This document shows, piece after piece, positions 20,803 to 32,005 of a stretch of DNA of 64,000 nucleotides. This DNA comes from Tetrastigma voinierianum (Eukaryota > Streptophyta > Magnoliopsida > Vitales > Vitaceae). A model generated the notes under the pieces. It saw only the letters and a program-made list of their open reading frames with translations, did not search any database and was not told the DNA's origin. Numbering within the stretch: the stretch's first letter is position 1; each line of letters opens with the position of its first letter. The stretch spans positions 1 through 64,000 of the forward strand of contig JAEQBH010006870.1 in assembly GCA_016808115.1 (NCBI GenBank). Direction: 5' to 3'. The position numbers were made by a program, and so were the translations under genes.

Positions 20803-22084
20803 ATGGAGATGGCGGTGGAGGGAAAATCCAAACCCTTGTTGGTGGCCACTCCCCAATGTCTTTTTGCCATCAACATGATCAATTACTACGAGTCTCCCGA
20901 TTTTGATGTACCGCCTTTACCTCTATTCAACATGTTGAATCTGGCAGAGAAGGATTTTCCCTTTGGAATGAGTTTCTTCATAAGAGACTCCAAACTGTAT
21001 ATGGTAGGTGGTGAAAAACCACAGCCAAGAGCATCACCAGATTTGTTTCCTAGGAAAGCTAGGGTGGTCCACGATAAGTCATTTGGAGATAGAGGTCTTT
21101 CCTAGGAAAACTTGCGTAAGCATCATACCTCCATGCTGGCAGCAAAACCAAATCCCATTGTTGAGGAGACTGAAGGTAAGATTTACGTGTTGTCTAGTAC
21201 TCCTTGGAAGTCAGAGTGTCTACTCCTAATTCCAACATTTGAAGTTTATGATCCGATGATTGAACAATGGAAGTCCCTTCCTGAGCCTTCTTTCCATGTG
21301 GAACGTTGGCTTGGTTCTCAAATATTTGAGGTAATTTATCACTCTATAGTGGGAACCACCCTTTATGTGTTGGCTGTTAGAGAGCTTGACTATCACGATT
21401 ATTATTATTCTTACAATGTTAATGACGGAAATTGGATGTTGCTTGGGAAATTAGTGGATAAGTTACCTGTCCCGTACCCCTTCACTCCTTTGTGTGTTGA
21501 CTGCAGATTTCTTACTTCCTAAGACAGAGCCATTGCTAGATTTCTACAATATGAATGATGTCTCATCCTTGAGATCTTAAAGAGTTCTCCCTTTCCTTAA
21601 TTAGATCTAAGCTAACACAGGATCAAGATCATTCCTCCCGGACGAGGGAGAGAACTACAGGTGATTAAATTGATAGATCACTCGGCTTCGTTTCTCGAGC
21701 CATGATGAAATTGAGGATATATCTAAGTAATCTTCCCGAGCTCATTAGTTCTTCAATATTAGTCTAACCATATCCCAAAATGTTGCTCCATGCTCGGGAA
21801 TCTCCATCTCTGGCATGTCATAGAGGGTCTCACGGAAATCAGGTAAATACTTGATCCTTTTATGGGTAATGGATTCTAATAGCCAAGGAACAATTCACTT
21901 CCACGAACATCACCATTCAAATAAATTGAAGATTCAAGCGGGAAATTTCTTTCTAATTGTGCGAGAAAATACCGCAAATAACATCGGATCTTTCCTAGCG
22001 GAAGTTGTGTTTCAGCTGGATCAGAGTGACCTTGAATCTGAGATCAAGAAAATTCCACTATGTACAATCAAGCGAAGGAAATGA
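20803..22084 (+). pseudogene. Kelch-repeat (F-box/kelch-like) protein, broken
   Basis: This is the only likely host gene. From an ATG at 20803 the protein reads MEMAVEGKSKPLL, with a kelch-like strand SFFIRDSKLYMVGGE at 20968-21012. The frame meets a stop at 21103-21105 but resumes in the same frame with EETEGKIYVLSST and VYDPMIEQWKSLPEPSF (to 21522), classic kelch signatures with a YDP-W blade end. Between about 21050 and 21140 the better protein (VFPRKTCVSIIPP) is in another frame, which suggests two compensating indels. More pieces follow with frameshifts (PKTEPLLDFYNM; CSMLGNLHLWHVIEG) and a last open stretch, 21851-22084, that ends in KKIPLCTIKRRK. An intron could explain part of 21523-21850. 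No F-box is seen. Either a pseudogene or a gene damaged by sequence errors. Confidence 0.6.
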
Positions 22085-22444
22085 ATTCGACTTTTCAATA
22101 CAGATTTCATTAGATTCGATTGATGTCAATGAATTTAAACAATATAATTCAACTTCTAAACTTATGAACAATTCAACTATTTGAGTCGATAAACAAATTA
22201 AAATTCTATACTTTAAATCTAGTCTCTGACGAAAGAAAGAAAAATAAAGAAAATATAATACAAAGAATTCATAAACTCCCGGATGCTCACGGTTTTTCCC
22301 CTCTTTCTTTACTTTCCTCAATTTGTTTCTATTTATAGAGCCCCATAAGTTTAGGCGCTAAATTCGAGGCTACATTGTGTATCCCCAAAATTCTGGTCCA
22401 GATTGCATTCTCTGCCGCGACCTAGAAGTTTTTTCGCTAATAAG
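22085..22444. other. Intergenic, nothing recognised
   Basis: No gene or element motif is seen between the kelch-like ORF and the inverted solo LTR. Confidence 0.5.
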
Positions 22445-23799
22445 TGATTTATGCCACTGTAGGTGTTATGAATCAACAAAATTTATACCTAAATTCCTCC
22501 TATTGTCGTAGTAAAACTACTGCAGTATAGTGGCTCTAGGATCGAACACTGGGATGGGTTTTCGTATTACAAATGATTTGTATAATGATTCAAAATGGTA
22601 AGACTTTTGTTTGGATTGGTTGTATAAAATAGTAGTTTATTTGTCACTATATCTTAACTGAAGGTAATTCGAAATAAAATGTAAAAAGACCTTGAAGTTT
22701 TAGACCACTAGTTTTGGTATGATAGGGTTGTAAAGGTGTCCTCGGGTTATTTCCTCGCATTAGGGTAAATGACCTATAGTCATTTCCAAAACCGGATCTT
22801 TATTTAACTTTAAAAACCAACCCTTAGTACCATTCCTCTTTGAAACATAGCATTTAATGTTCCTGGAGTTAAAATCTAGCATTTAAACTACCTCCAATGG
22901 CTTGTAAATGACAACTAATGGATGTCAGTGTATCTAACATTAAAAATCTGCTTGAATCCTAAAAGCTTACCAAGTATTGACGAAGAAGTACATGAATAGA
23001 TTTTAAACCCTAGTTTGAAAGTTTGAAACATAAATACCCGATATCTGCCGTGAAAAATAGAGAACACCTTCAAACCTCGTAAATAACCTAGAAACCCTCC
23101 TCTTGAAGGTTTTAGAGGCTTTAGCCAACATCCTTTGAGTTGTCATCCTCAGAAAGAGGGTGTGTTTAGTTGCCTAGAAAATGAGAGAAGAGGAGAGAGA
23201 AGGAAACAAATATGAGGGCGAAAATAGAGGCGAAGTAATGGAAATGCCTTCAAGCAGTTAGGTTACAAAATGTTCATAAGGTAAACTATATAGCCTTCTG
23301 ACTAGGTAAAAATTACCAAACTATCCTAAATAGTATAATTACAGTGAGTTTAGAAATTAAATTAACTAAAACGGGGTCGTTTGTACACAAAAACACGAAG
23401 CAGGCAATTTCGCTACAGGTGAAAATTTCGCTATGTAGCGAAAATTCGCTATGTAACGAAATTGCATTACATATAATTAGCTATTCTAGCGAGAATTTAA
23501 GCTATAATAAGTATCACGATACTCCTACTTGCTTCCTTTTGCATGCAGTTTCTTCAATCGAAGCGATCTGTCGAAGATAAAATCATTCGAAATCGAAGTG
23601 TCGACTCAACTTCGATAAAGCGATATGAAAGAATAGGTTCTGAAACCTACAAAAACTACCACAAACAGCCTCGAAATACAATCATTAGTACCAAAGGGAC
23701 CTACACGTGTCAATCGGCTTAACTAATATGATTAGTACACAAAAAGTACTTAGAACCTATCTTAAATAGTGTTCAAAATAGCACTTTTGGTACTAATCA
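22445..23799 (-). mobile_element. Solo LTR of the Ath family, inverted
   Basis: On the minus strand the segment starts TGATTAGTACCAAAAGTGCT at 23799 and ends near 22445 with the family's terminal block (GGAATCAAC-type sequence, then GGCATAAATCA). It contains a short palindrome array (23405-23470, with AATTTCGCTA and TAGCGAAAA). No primer site or polypurine tract adjoins it, so it is a solo LTR. The flanking 5-mers (ATAAG and ATTAA) do not match, so the right flank was probably altered by the abutting Ath-2. Confidence 0.75.
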
Positions 23800-24073
23800 A
23801 TTAATGCAAATAGTGCTATTTTGAGGCCACATTTATTACGGGTTTAAGCACTTTTTGTGTACTAATCAATTTAAGTAACTTGATTGATACATTGAGGTCC
23901 CGAGCTTTCTGATCACATTTGTAGCTATTTTGTAGTTTGCGGGCCAGATACTCATATCTTCATCCCAGAGTTCAAACAGTGAACCCGGGCCGAATTCGAG
24001 ATGCATGATTGAACCAGAGGATGTTGGGCTCCTTCATAAATTGTTGATTCCGCTCACCTGCGGCCACGAATCA
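23800..24073 (+). mobile_element. Ath-2 5' LTR, internally deleted
   Basis: About 150-170 bp of the LTR start (ATTAATGCAAATAGTGCTAT and the piece after it) join, near 23950, to about 100 bp of the LTR end (GATTCCGCTCACC to CGAATCA). The 3' LTR of the same element is 1548 bp, so more than 1.2 kb is missing, including the palindrome array and TATA box. As the promoter is gone, this copy cannot be transcribed from its own 5' LTR. Confidence 0.7.
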
Positions 24074-24075
24074 AA

Positions 24076-24096
24076 TGGCGCCGATACCCGGGGATG
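24076..24096 (+). other. Primer-binding site of Ath-2
   Basis: TGGCGCCGATACCCGGGGAT follows the LTR end by two bases. It is the Athila-type site with a three-base change in the middle. Confidence 0.8.
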
Positions 24097-24413
24097 GTGA
24101 GCTTCGATATGATGAGTTGATGTGTACTTGTAATCCTCATTACAAGTGTAGGTGACCCTTTTAGACCCTTTTTTGAATCAGTTCTTGTAGCGCAAGTTTA
24201 ATCACTTCTGATATGCATTGTTTTTGTTTTGCATATAGTCAGTGTTATTTTAGCTACTTGATAACCGCTTTTGCAAGTTTGTTTGTCTTTATTTCTTGTG
24301 TCTCGAGTTATTATGTAGGTGTTTATGCCAGCAAGAGAGACATCGGAGTAGATTGCAAAGAATCAGGCACCAATTGAACAAGGCGGTGAAATCCCGGTGT
24401 GCCAATAGACCAA

Positions 24414-26190
24414 ATGGATCCCTACGAGGAGCAGCCGAGTCGACCCGGGTACCAGTGAATCCGGCGACCTCACAGTCCATGAGGATCACATCGCCCTCCC
24501 CAGAGTTAGTGCCTCCTGCATCATACCTCCTGCTGAAGATGTAGCAGTGAGGCCCTACTTGGTACCCCTACTCCCCACATATCATGGTATGGAAAATGAA
24601 AATCCATACACACATATAAGGGATTTTGAGGAAGTTTGCACAACCTTTAAGGAAGGTATGATGGACATGGATTTGCTAAGTGAAGCTTATTTCCATTAAC
24701 CACAAGGACAAGGCCAAGATTTGACAACTCATGAGGAGCCTAGAACCATTAGAAATTGGGTGAGTACACCAAGCGAGTTTTTAAAAAATTCTTGAACAAT
24801 AAGACCAACAATTTGAAGAGGCAAATTTACACCTTTGCGGCTCAAGATGGTGAGAGGTTCTACCAGTGCTGGGATAGATTCATGGAGACCATTAGTGCTT
24901 GTCCACATCATGGTTTCGACACATGGATGCTTGTAAACCACTTCTATGATGGTATGTCTCCTGCCATGAAACAATTGTTAGAAACCATGTGTGGGGGAGA
25001 TTTTCTAAGTAAGCATCCTGATGAAGCCATGGATTTTCTGAACTATGTGAATGAAACTTCTAAGGGTTGGGATGAACCAAACCCGAGAGAAATGGAAAGA
25101 ATAAAGGCCCTCTGATCAACCCTAAGTGGTGGGATGTATGCTTGTCGAGAGGAAATGGAAATGGCTAGGTTCAGCCTTAGCTAGGAAGGTGGAGGAGTTA
25201 GAAGGAAAGAGGCTCCGTGAAGTGCAGGCGGTGAGCGAAAATCTGCAGGCAATCCAATGCACCAATTTCCAAGCCCACGCCCATCTGAAGAAACCAGTAT
25301 CCTATGGCCCCTTCGAGTGAAGGATTTGATGTCGGAAATATTGCAAATACAGTAGGTCGATACAAGCCACACTACCCTAATGCCCCATATGGAAATGTAC
25401 TTACAATTCGATTGGAGAATCTACTAACCTCTCCTGAGTGATCCCACCTTTATGCCCAATTTTGCCCGAACCACGGTTTGGTTCCACCTCTCAACCACAA
25501 CCACCTCCATCCTCATCTCCTGTGGAACAAGCCATTTTAAATTTGAGTAAGGTGGTGGGTAATTTTCAATGTGGAAGAACAAAAAGGGATCAATGTGCAG
25601 CTAGCACAAAGTTGATACTGTTGAGAGCACACTGAACAAGAGAATAGATGGGCTTGAGAGCAATCTTAATCAAAAAATAGACAACTTGCAGTATTCAATC
25701 ACCAAGATCAACAAGTTGTTGGAGGTACAGGAGAGAGGAAAGTTCCCTTCCCAAACAGTGCCAAATCCAAAGGGAATCCATGAGGTAGGATCATCCAGCA
25801 ATTTAGGAATGGATGGTAAAGGCATAATCACCCTGAGGAGTGGAAAAGAGGTTGATCAGCCCATGCCTAAGCCTGTTGAGGAAACCAGGAAAGAAGTAGA
25901 AATGGAGCCATAACACATTTTCCTGAAAGAGGACTCAATGAAACACTGCATGCCACCTCCATTTCCACAGGAAGAAGGCATCTCAGCAAGCAGGTATCTT
26001 GGAAGTCCTAAGGCAGGTGAAGGTTAACATACCTCTCTTGAGACATCGTAGACAAGTCCTGCCCTGTCACAGAAAGTTTTGAAGGATCTTTGCACAATCA
26101 AGAAGGGATTAGGCATTGAAGAAGGCATTTCCTAACTGAACAAGTCAGTGCCATAATCCAAAGCAGAACCAGTCAAATGCAGGATCCTGG
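24414..26190 (+). pseudogene. Ath-2 gag, frameshifted
   Basis: The gag starts with MDPYEEQPSRPG. The core is open over 24756-25115 with YTFAAQDGERFYQCWDRF, CPHHGFDTWMLVNHFYDG and SKHPDEAMDFLNYVNETS. A helical, charged piece with ARKVEELEGKRLREVQAV (25126-25320), a Pro/Ser-rich linker with QPQPPPSSSPVEQA (25440-25560) and the block GKGIITLRSGKEV (25821-25860) follow in order. The last is a common landmark before the Athila protease. At least four frameshifts separate the pieces. Gag is better kept than in Ath-1. Confidence 0.8.
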
Positions 26191-26194
26191 ATCT

Positions 26195-26670
26195 CCCCTG
26201 ATTTCGGTCGACATAGGTGGGACTAGCATAGGCAAGGCAACTGGCGGATTTAGGAGCCGAGTGTAAACCCTCTTCGCCATGCTCGGTTTATGGCTTAGGT
26301 TAGGTTTGGGTGAGCTTAAACTGCCGACATCACACTATCATTGGCGATAGATCGGTAAGGTTCCTAAGGAATAGTTGAAGATGTCTTGGTAGAAAGTAGA
26401 CAAATTCTTGCCCGGTAGATTTTTGTAGTGCTCGACACCAAGCCATTTGCGAATGAACCCAATCATGTGCCAATCATCTTGGGAAGACCATTTCTGGCCA
26501 CTGCCAATGCAATCATCAATTGCCGGAATGGAGTCATGCAGCTCACCTTTGGCAACATGACATTGGAACTGAACATATTCCACTTGAACAACAAGCACAA
26601 ATTAATGGAAGATGAAAATCAAAGGACTAGTGAAGTATGCTCAGTTGGTCGGATCTTGATGGTTGGATGA
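26195..26670 (+). pseudogene. Ath-2 aspartic protease, frameshifted
   Basis: ISVDIGGTSIGKA is followed, in another frame, by bases for the active-site DLGA (about 26246-26258). The C-terminal block HVPIILGRPFLATANAIINC (26466-26525) and the piece MQLTFGNMTLELNIF that follows it are well kept. A 1-base change before the active site breaks the frame. No reverse transcriptase follows. Confidence 0.8.
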
Positions 26671-27200
26671 CCGGGGTGAGGAAATGGCCAACCAATGTAT
26701 GACAGGTGTTCTGGTATTGCCATCGGTGAACCTTTGCTTGAGCAATTGCTTTCAGTTCAAGTTCAATCGGTGGGGCAAGTCATATTAGGACATCAATACG
26801 AGGTCGGCTCGGGCCACGCGGGGTGGGGAGATCATCCTCATGACCCTCCTTGAGTAATTTTGTGATATTGAACTGGTTTGGTGTTTTCAAAAACCAAATT
26901 GCAGTTCAATAAATTTTGGTTTTTATTTTAATTTGGTCAATTTTAATAATTTTAGTTATTTTTAATATAGTTTCCTAATTTAGTAGTTTTCCATTTTTAG
27001 TAATTTTGTAATTATAATATATTATCTTATATAAAATTTTTAGTATAGTTTATTAAGATTTATTTTTTTATTTTTATTTTTATTTTTAATATTGTTGATG
27101 ACAAAATACTAAAAATTTGATTTTAAGTGATACGAGCTTGGCTCGAGTCGTATAGAAATTTGATGGATAAGACTCTTCGGCTGCCTTAGAGGACTTATAA
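26671..27200 (+). other. Ath-2 spacer in place of RT-RNase H-integrase
   Basis: The first part aligns with Ath-1 12890-13110. The rest is AT-rich with long T runs (26900-27100). No pol motif is present. The splice-acceptor-like TTGCAG|GTG of Ath-1 is not kept, as the stretch is diverged around 27100. Confidence 0.6.
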
Positions 27201-29165
27201 AAGGAGGGGAGGGGTTATTCTTTTTACATGCTCCATCTTCCTCCCCTCCCTAGCATTCTGAAATCCCGACCGGCCCGCGATACTGATGGCCAGACCAGCT
27301 ACCCGACCAGTTGGCCCTGCAATGAGGCCACGTGAGCCACTCTTAGCCATCGCAGCGCTCACAATGGAGCCCGCCCAGCTACGTTCACGTGTCTTAGGCA
27401 CCATCTCCGTCGCCGACCGTTCACGAGCTCCGCTACTGTTCAGCCGCCTATAGCCCTTGCCCTTGCCTAAACGCACCACGGTCACTAGAGCCGAGTCACC
27501 GGTATGGCCAGCGCCCGCACTCAGCGCGCATCGATTGCCACTGGTCCTTGCCCGTACGAGCCACAGTTCGTGCGTGTCATCTTTGCGAGTGTGACTCGAT
27601 CGTGACGGTGGTGAGATCGACCTTGTAGTGCCTGGTTACATTTGATCGGCCACGCCTTGCCGGTGTTCTTTTCCCACTACGATTATGGTTACGCACAAAG
27701 AGGTGGGTCCCGCCGACCTGGTCGATTTAGTACCCAGGCGAGAGAAGCGGGCCCAGTTCGGCTCGGTTCGAGACCACATGCGGCTCGGAGTCCAAGGCGA
27801 TCCCGAGGAGCCTCGGGGTTCGGGAGGTACCGGCAGCGGATGGGACCGGGCCGTCACACAGTGCCTCGGTGAGATCTAGGAGGGCCGGCCCTCGAGCGGG
27901 CCGTGCGGGGCCCGGATGAGTCATCCTCATCGGACCCTCGGTAGTCTCAGGCCACATCGGCGGTGAGGCGACCTCTTCGCCTCGGTTATCGCCAGCCTCC
28001 AGGATCAGGAGGCCGTTATTAAATCGGGCACCACATTCGAGGGAACGTCGCGCCACCGAGACTTCCATGGGGAGTCATTCACGGCGTCCGGCGTTGATGG
28101 CCGATCGCGAGTCGAGGACCGATGCGGCTGATCGAGAACTACTCTATCTTGCAATTCGCGGCTCGGTGGTATTATTACCCCGGGTGGTGCGGTTTTCATT
28201 CGATGACTTCGGGAAGCGGCTAAGTGCTTCGAGCTTCGGTTTACTATCGGCCGTCGCCTGGAGTGTTGAAGCGGCGAACATTCCAGGCGTTGGGCTGCGG
28301 TGCGAATGGTCGGAAGGTTATAGGCGCCTCATCCAGGCTCGGAGAGATGGTCATGGCCTAGCTCGAGACACCACTTGTGAGGCCAGAGTGCTCTTTAGGA
28401 GGCGCTCAGCCTCGTATGCTCTGATCGATCACTATTTAGGACCGGCCTTTTCCCCTTTGCGACCGCTACGTGTCTGACGTAAGGGGGACATCTTAGAGCG
28501 CTTTATCGGTTGAGGGGATGTGGTTTAGTCCCTGCAGTGCAGTGATGACACTCCCTATTACACTTCGAGATGGAGTCCGTCGTAAGGGCTGGCTCGGTGA
28601 GAGTCTTCAGCGTGATCGAGACTATTATGCCGGGTCACGGAGCACTTGGGCTTTCAGGAGCCAGTTGAGGCGGAGATTTAGATGCCCTCGGGTCACATCG
28701 ATGGAGCGGCGATGGTCGTGCCCATATCTTTTCTCCTCAACGACGGGACCGGGAGAGTCCGGACCGGAGGCGAAAGGACTCCCATGGGACGGATAGTCAC
28801 GCCCTTGAGCACGAGATGGAGAGGAGTCCCTTTGCCGGTCGTTCTCACTCCATCTCCTACTCTACCTACTTATTGCCGGCCACTGCGATCTCTGGCCCAT
28901 CATTTACATCACGACATTCTCGAAAGGAGCACATACCGTCGATTAGAGCTAGCGTTGTTATGGATGTTGTAATTCTTTGGCCACTACCCGAGCTGACCTG
29001 GGATGAGGAGGTTGGCTCAGTGAGGCCACTCTAGATCCCTTTGTCACTCCATGCTGCGGCGAGATCATGACACATTTGGGTATTCAGCGCGTTCGACGGA
29101 GAAAGTGAGCCTTGCGGCGGCTTCTTTGGATATGTTGGCCGGCGACCCGTGCTCTGAGACCCACC
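27200..29165 (+). pseudogene. Ath-2 extra (env-like) ORF region
   Basis: GC-rich sequence collinear with Ath-1 13367-15310. A start-like MARPATRPVGPAM at about 27282-27320 has the Arg/Pro-rich look of the N-terminus of these proteins. Later blocks include LLPRVVRFSFDDF (28176-28214), LIDHYLGPAFSPLRPLR (28421-28472) and a shared sequence GAGACTTCCATGGGGAGTCA. The frame is broken many times. The longest open part is 28067-28477. The role is unknown, and no membrane segments are evident. Confidence 0.5.
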
Positions 29166-30457
29166 ACCACCACGGGGTGGGGTGGTTTGATTTCTTTTAT
29201 GATTTGTATAGTTATCGAAACTATCAAGCGCCTACTAATTTGTGTAGGATTTTATGTATTATCATAGTAGCGGTGATATTTTAGCTATGTTTAGCTTTGA
29301 TATGTATGTAGCCATTTATTTATATCAAAGCGCTATCTGTTATTATATATATAGTTTACTTCACTTTTGCAAAATCTTTTGTGTCTAAATTTTATTATGC
29401 TTAGTTTTTGTCTTCAATTGAACAGTTGAATTGCTTTAATTGGACAATGAATTGCCTTTAATTGAAAAATTGAATACTTGCATGTACCTTAGTACTTTAG
29501 GAACAATTCCATGTTTGAAGAAATTTTTGGTCAGTTGAAGTTCCATCATGCTGAACCTTGAACATTCCACCTTTAGCTAATTCACACACTGCACACCAGA
29601 TTATACCAATAGGTTGTGAAATTGTATGCCTCTTTTCGCCTTGCAAAGCCGACCTTAGGTATGTTGGCAACCTAGGATAGGTTTGTGTTGCCCACATTTG
29701 AAGACCAATGTAGTCTTCCAAAAAATGAAAAGAAAGGAAAAAACGAAAGAAAGAAAGAAAAAGAAAAAATAAAGTGAAGTGACACTTTACCTTGAAGTAG
29801 AGCACGAAGTCAGGGTATATAGCGAAAGCCTTTGAAGCCTGGTGCCCTAAACCTTAATTGGTAGGGAGTCATCGACTTAGTGTTCGTTACACGGGTGAAT
29901 GGGTAGAGTTTAACGTATTGTAGGTGCTCAATTCTCGAAGTCATTCGAGATCGGGGTGAAACACAGTAGAGTTTGTAATTGAGTGATCCCTTTTGGCTTG
30001 ATGCCCTAAACCTTAGTGGTTGGGAGTCATCGGTGGCCAGTTACCGCAGGACTTTGGTGATCAAGTTTTGAGCATTGCACCCTACAATGTAGTCAAATAA
30101 AGAAAAGAAGAGTGTATTCTATCTATGTTGTTCGGCGACAAGGCCATGTGCAATTAGCTAGGTTGGGGGAGGAAATGATTTTGCACTTTATTGGCTCAAT
30201 CGGTTATATTAAGAACCATTAGATCTTTGTGGAAATTGGGTTGGTGCCATGGATCCGATTTGATCTTAAATTTGTTCTTTTATGGTTTTGTTCTCTCATG
30301 TCGGTTTCTATCGGGTTATCAATTTTTTCATATTAAAAGTAATGTCTATTTATGCAGCCCACACCTTTTGAACCATAAACTTTTGAGAAATCACGCATGC
30401 ATTTCCTTTTTGTTTTAGCATTGCTAAGGGACTAGCAAGCGTGTCGGTTGGGGAGTG
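29166..30457 (+). other. Ath-2 3' untranslated region and polypurine tract
   Basis: Collinear with Ath-1 15311-16687: purine tract of AAAG units (29720-29775), a conserved GGAGTCATCG block, and the polypurine tract GTCGGTTGGGGAGTG at 30443-30457 directly before the LTR. No gene is seen. Confidence 0.7.
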
Positions 30458-32005
30458 TGATTAGTGCCCGAATGGTGCTATTTTGAATACATTCGAGATA
30501 GGTTTGAGTGCTTTTTGCGCACTAATCGTATCAATTAAGCGATTGAGGTGTTCGAATTACACTTAGTATCATATCTTGGTTCGAGGTTATTTTTGGTTAT
30601 TTTGCGAGGTTTACGCATACCTTGGGAAGTTCAATATCGAGATATGTGCTGAACCATGAAGATTGAACCCATTTATCGACCATCGAGCATATCAAAATTC
30701 AATGAAGGAATGATGGCGAGGTGAGTGAAAAATGGATGCGTGGAGGTGCGTGTGCTGACGATGAAACGACTGACCAGGGGCTCGCTATGATTGCGAGAAT
30801 TTCATTTGGGATTCTTGAAAATTCTAATCATAGAATTTGCAATCCCTGACGAAATTGGGAAATTCGCTAGGCTAAGCGAGGTATTCGCTATGTATGAAAA
30901 TCCTCAGCTGTGCCTAGCGAAATTCTCCATTTTCGCTATCTCTGAAAATTTTCGCTAGGCTGGCGAAATTTATTATCATGAAATTCAGCGTGCCTAGCGA
31001 AATCCTTCTGCATAATCCACACTTGATTGATTTTGTGTAATTATTAAAGCGGCCCGTTTTGGTTTATTACCTCCTTGTCCCTTGTATTAGCCAATATTTT
31101 AGGTTTTCTTGTATTTTCATACATTGGGTGGCTTATATAAACCCCCAACATTTTGTAACCCTAAGCAATCTTTTGGCAACTTTTCATTTTATGTAAATAT
31201 CTCCCGCAGCTTTCATTTTAGGGTTTGCTTTTCTCTCTTCTCTCTCCTCTTTCTTTCATTTTAGGCTGCAAAAACCTTTTCGCGAGGATAATGACTCAAG
31301 TTGCTTGGCTAAACCTTATAGCTTTGAAGAGGGAGGGTTGCTAGCTTGGTTTTGGGGAAGTTGCGAGTTGTCCTCATGTTTTAAATGCTCACAGTCTTGT
31401 ATTTATGGCTCGGCTTTCAAATTAGGGTTGAATATCATTTAATGTCATTACTTTGTATCACACCATGCTTTAAGTGCAGTGCATACTTATTGTTAGATGC
31501 CTTTGTTATTCTTTATAGATAGCGCTTCTGAGCCATTGAAATGAGGTTGAGTGCTAGGGTTTTAAAGTGAAAGAAATTTTGTGAATGCATGTTGCTGTGT
31601 TGACTCAAATAGGAGGTTTAGGGTTAGGTTTCTAGTTAAACAAAGATCAGTTATGGCTTGGGATTTATAGGTTGCTTGCCATGATGCGAGATAAAACCCG
31701 AGGACACTTATTGCAGAAGTGTTGTGACTAGTGACCTAAACCTTCAAAGTTACCTTTTCACACTTCACTTTCAGTTTTACAGTGTCGACAACCAAACAAC
31801 TCTCATTATTTTGAACAAAATCAAGAAATCAAACTAAAAACCTCACCATTTTCAACAACGTGCAAATCATTCCTAGGATGAAAACCCCCGTCCCAGTGTT
31901 CGACCACTGAACCCTTTATCTTTGCGGTAGCTTGACTACGGCAGTAGGAGGAATATAGGAATATAAATTTTGTTGATTCCGCTCACCCTACTGTGGCAAG
32001 AATCA
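30458..32005 (+). mobile_element. Ath-2 3' LTR
   Basis: The LTR starts TGATTAGTGCCCGAATGG and ends CTGTGGCAAGAATCA. It has a decayed palindrome array (30779-31010) and the TATA box TATATAAA at 31134-31141 in the conserved GGGTGGCTTATATAAACCCCC context. Directly to its right is minus-strand integrase of Ath-B. Confidence 0.85.
31134..31141 (+). promoter_or_regulatory. TATA box of the Ath-2 3' LTR
   Basis: TATATAAA sits in the context shared by the family's LTRs. It faces right, into the antisense strand of Ath-B. Confidence 0.6.

Larger units (their letters stand above)
23800..32005 (+). mobile_element. Ath-2: second non-autonomous Athila-like copy
   Basis: The order is a short 5' LTR (23800-24073), primer site, gag, protease, spacer, extra ORF region, polypurine tract and 3' LTR (30458-32005). 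It is collinear with Ath-1 throughout and also lacks reverse transcriptase, RNase H and integrase. Its left end abuts an inverted solo LTR of its own family. Its right end lies directly against the broken integrase of Ath-B. I find no matching target duplication (ATTAA left, GGTTT right), so the two ends have probably been rearranged. Confidence 0.75.

Noticed and set aside
22440..23804. ATAAG / ATTAA as the target duplication of the inverted solo LTR
   Set aside because: Only three of five bases agree, and the right flank overlaps the start of the Ath-2 LTR.
27195..27485. Minus-strand 96-codon ORF opposite the start of the Ath-2 extra region
   Set aside because: It is the antisense shadow of a GC-rich coding stretch whose plus-strand reading has the expected Arg/Pro-rich start.
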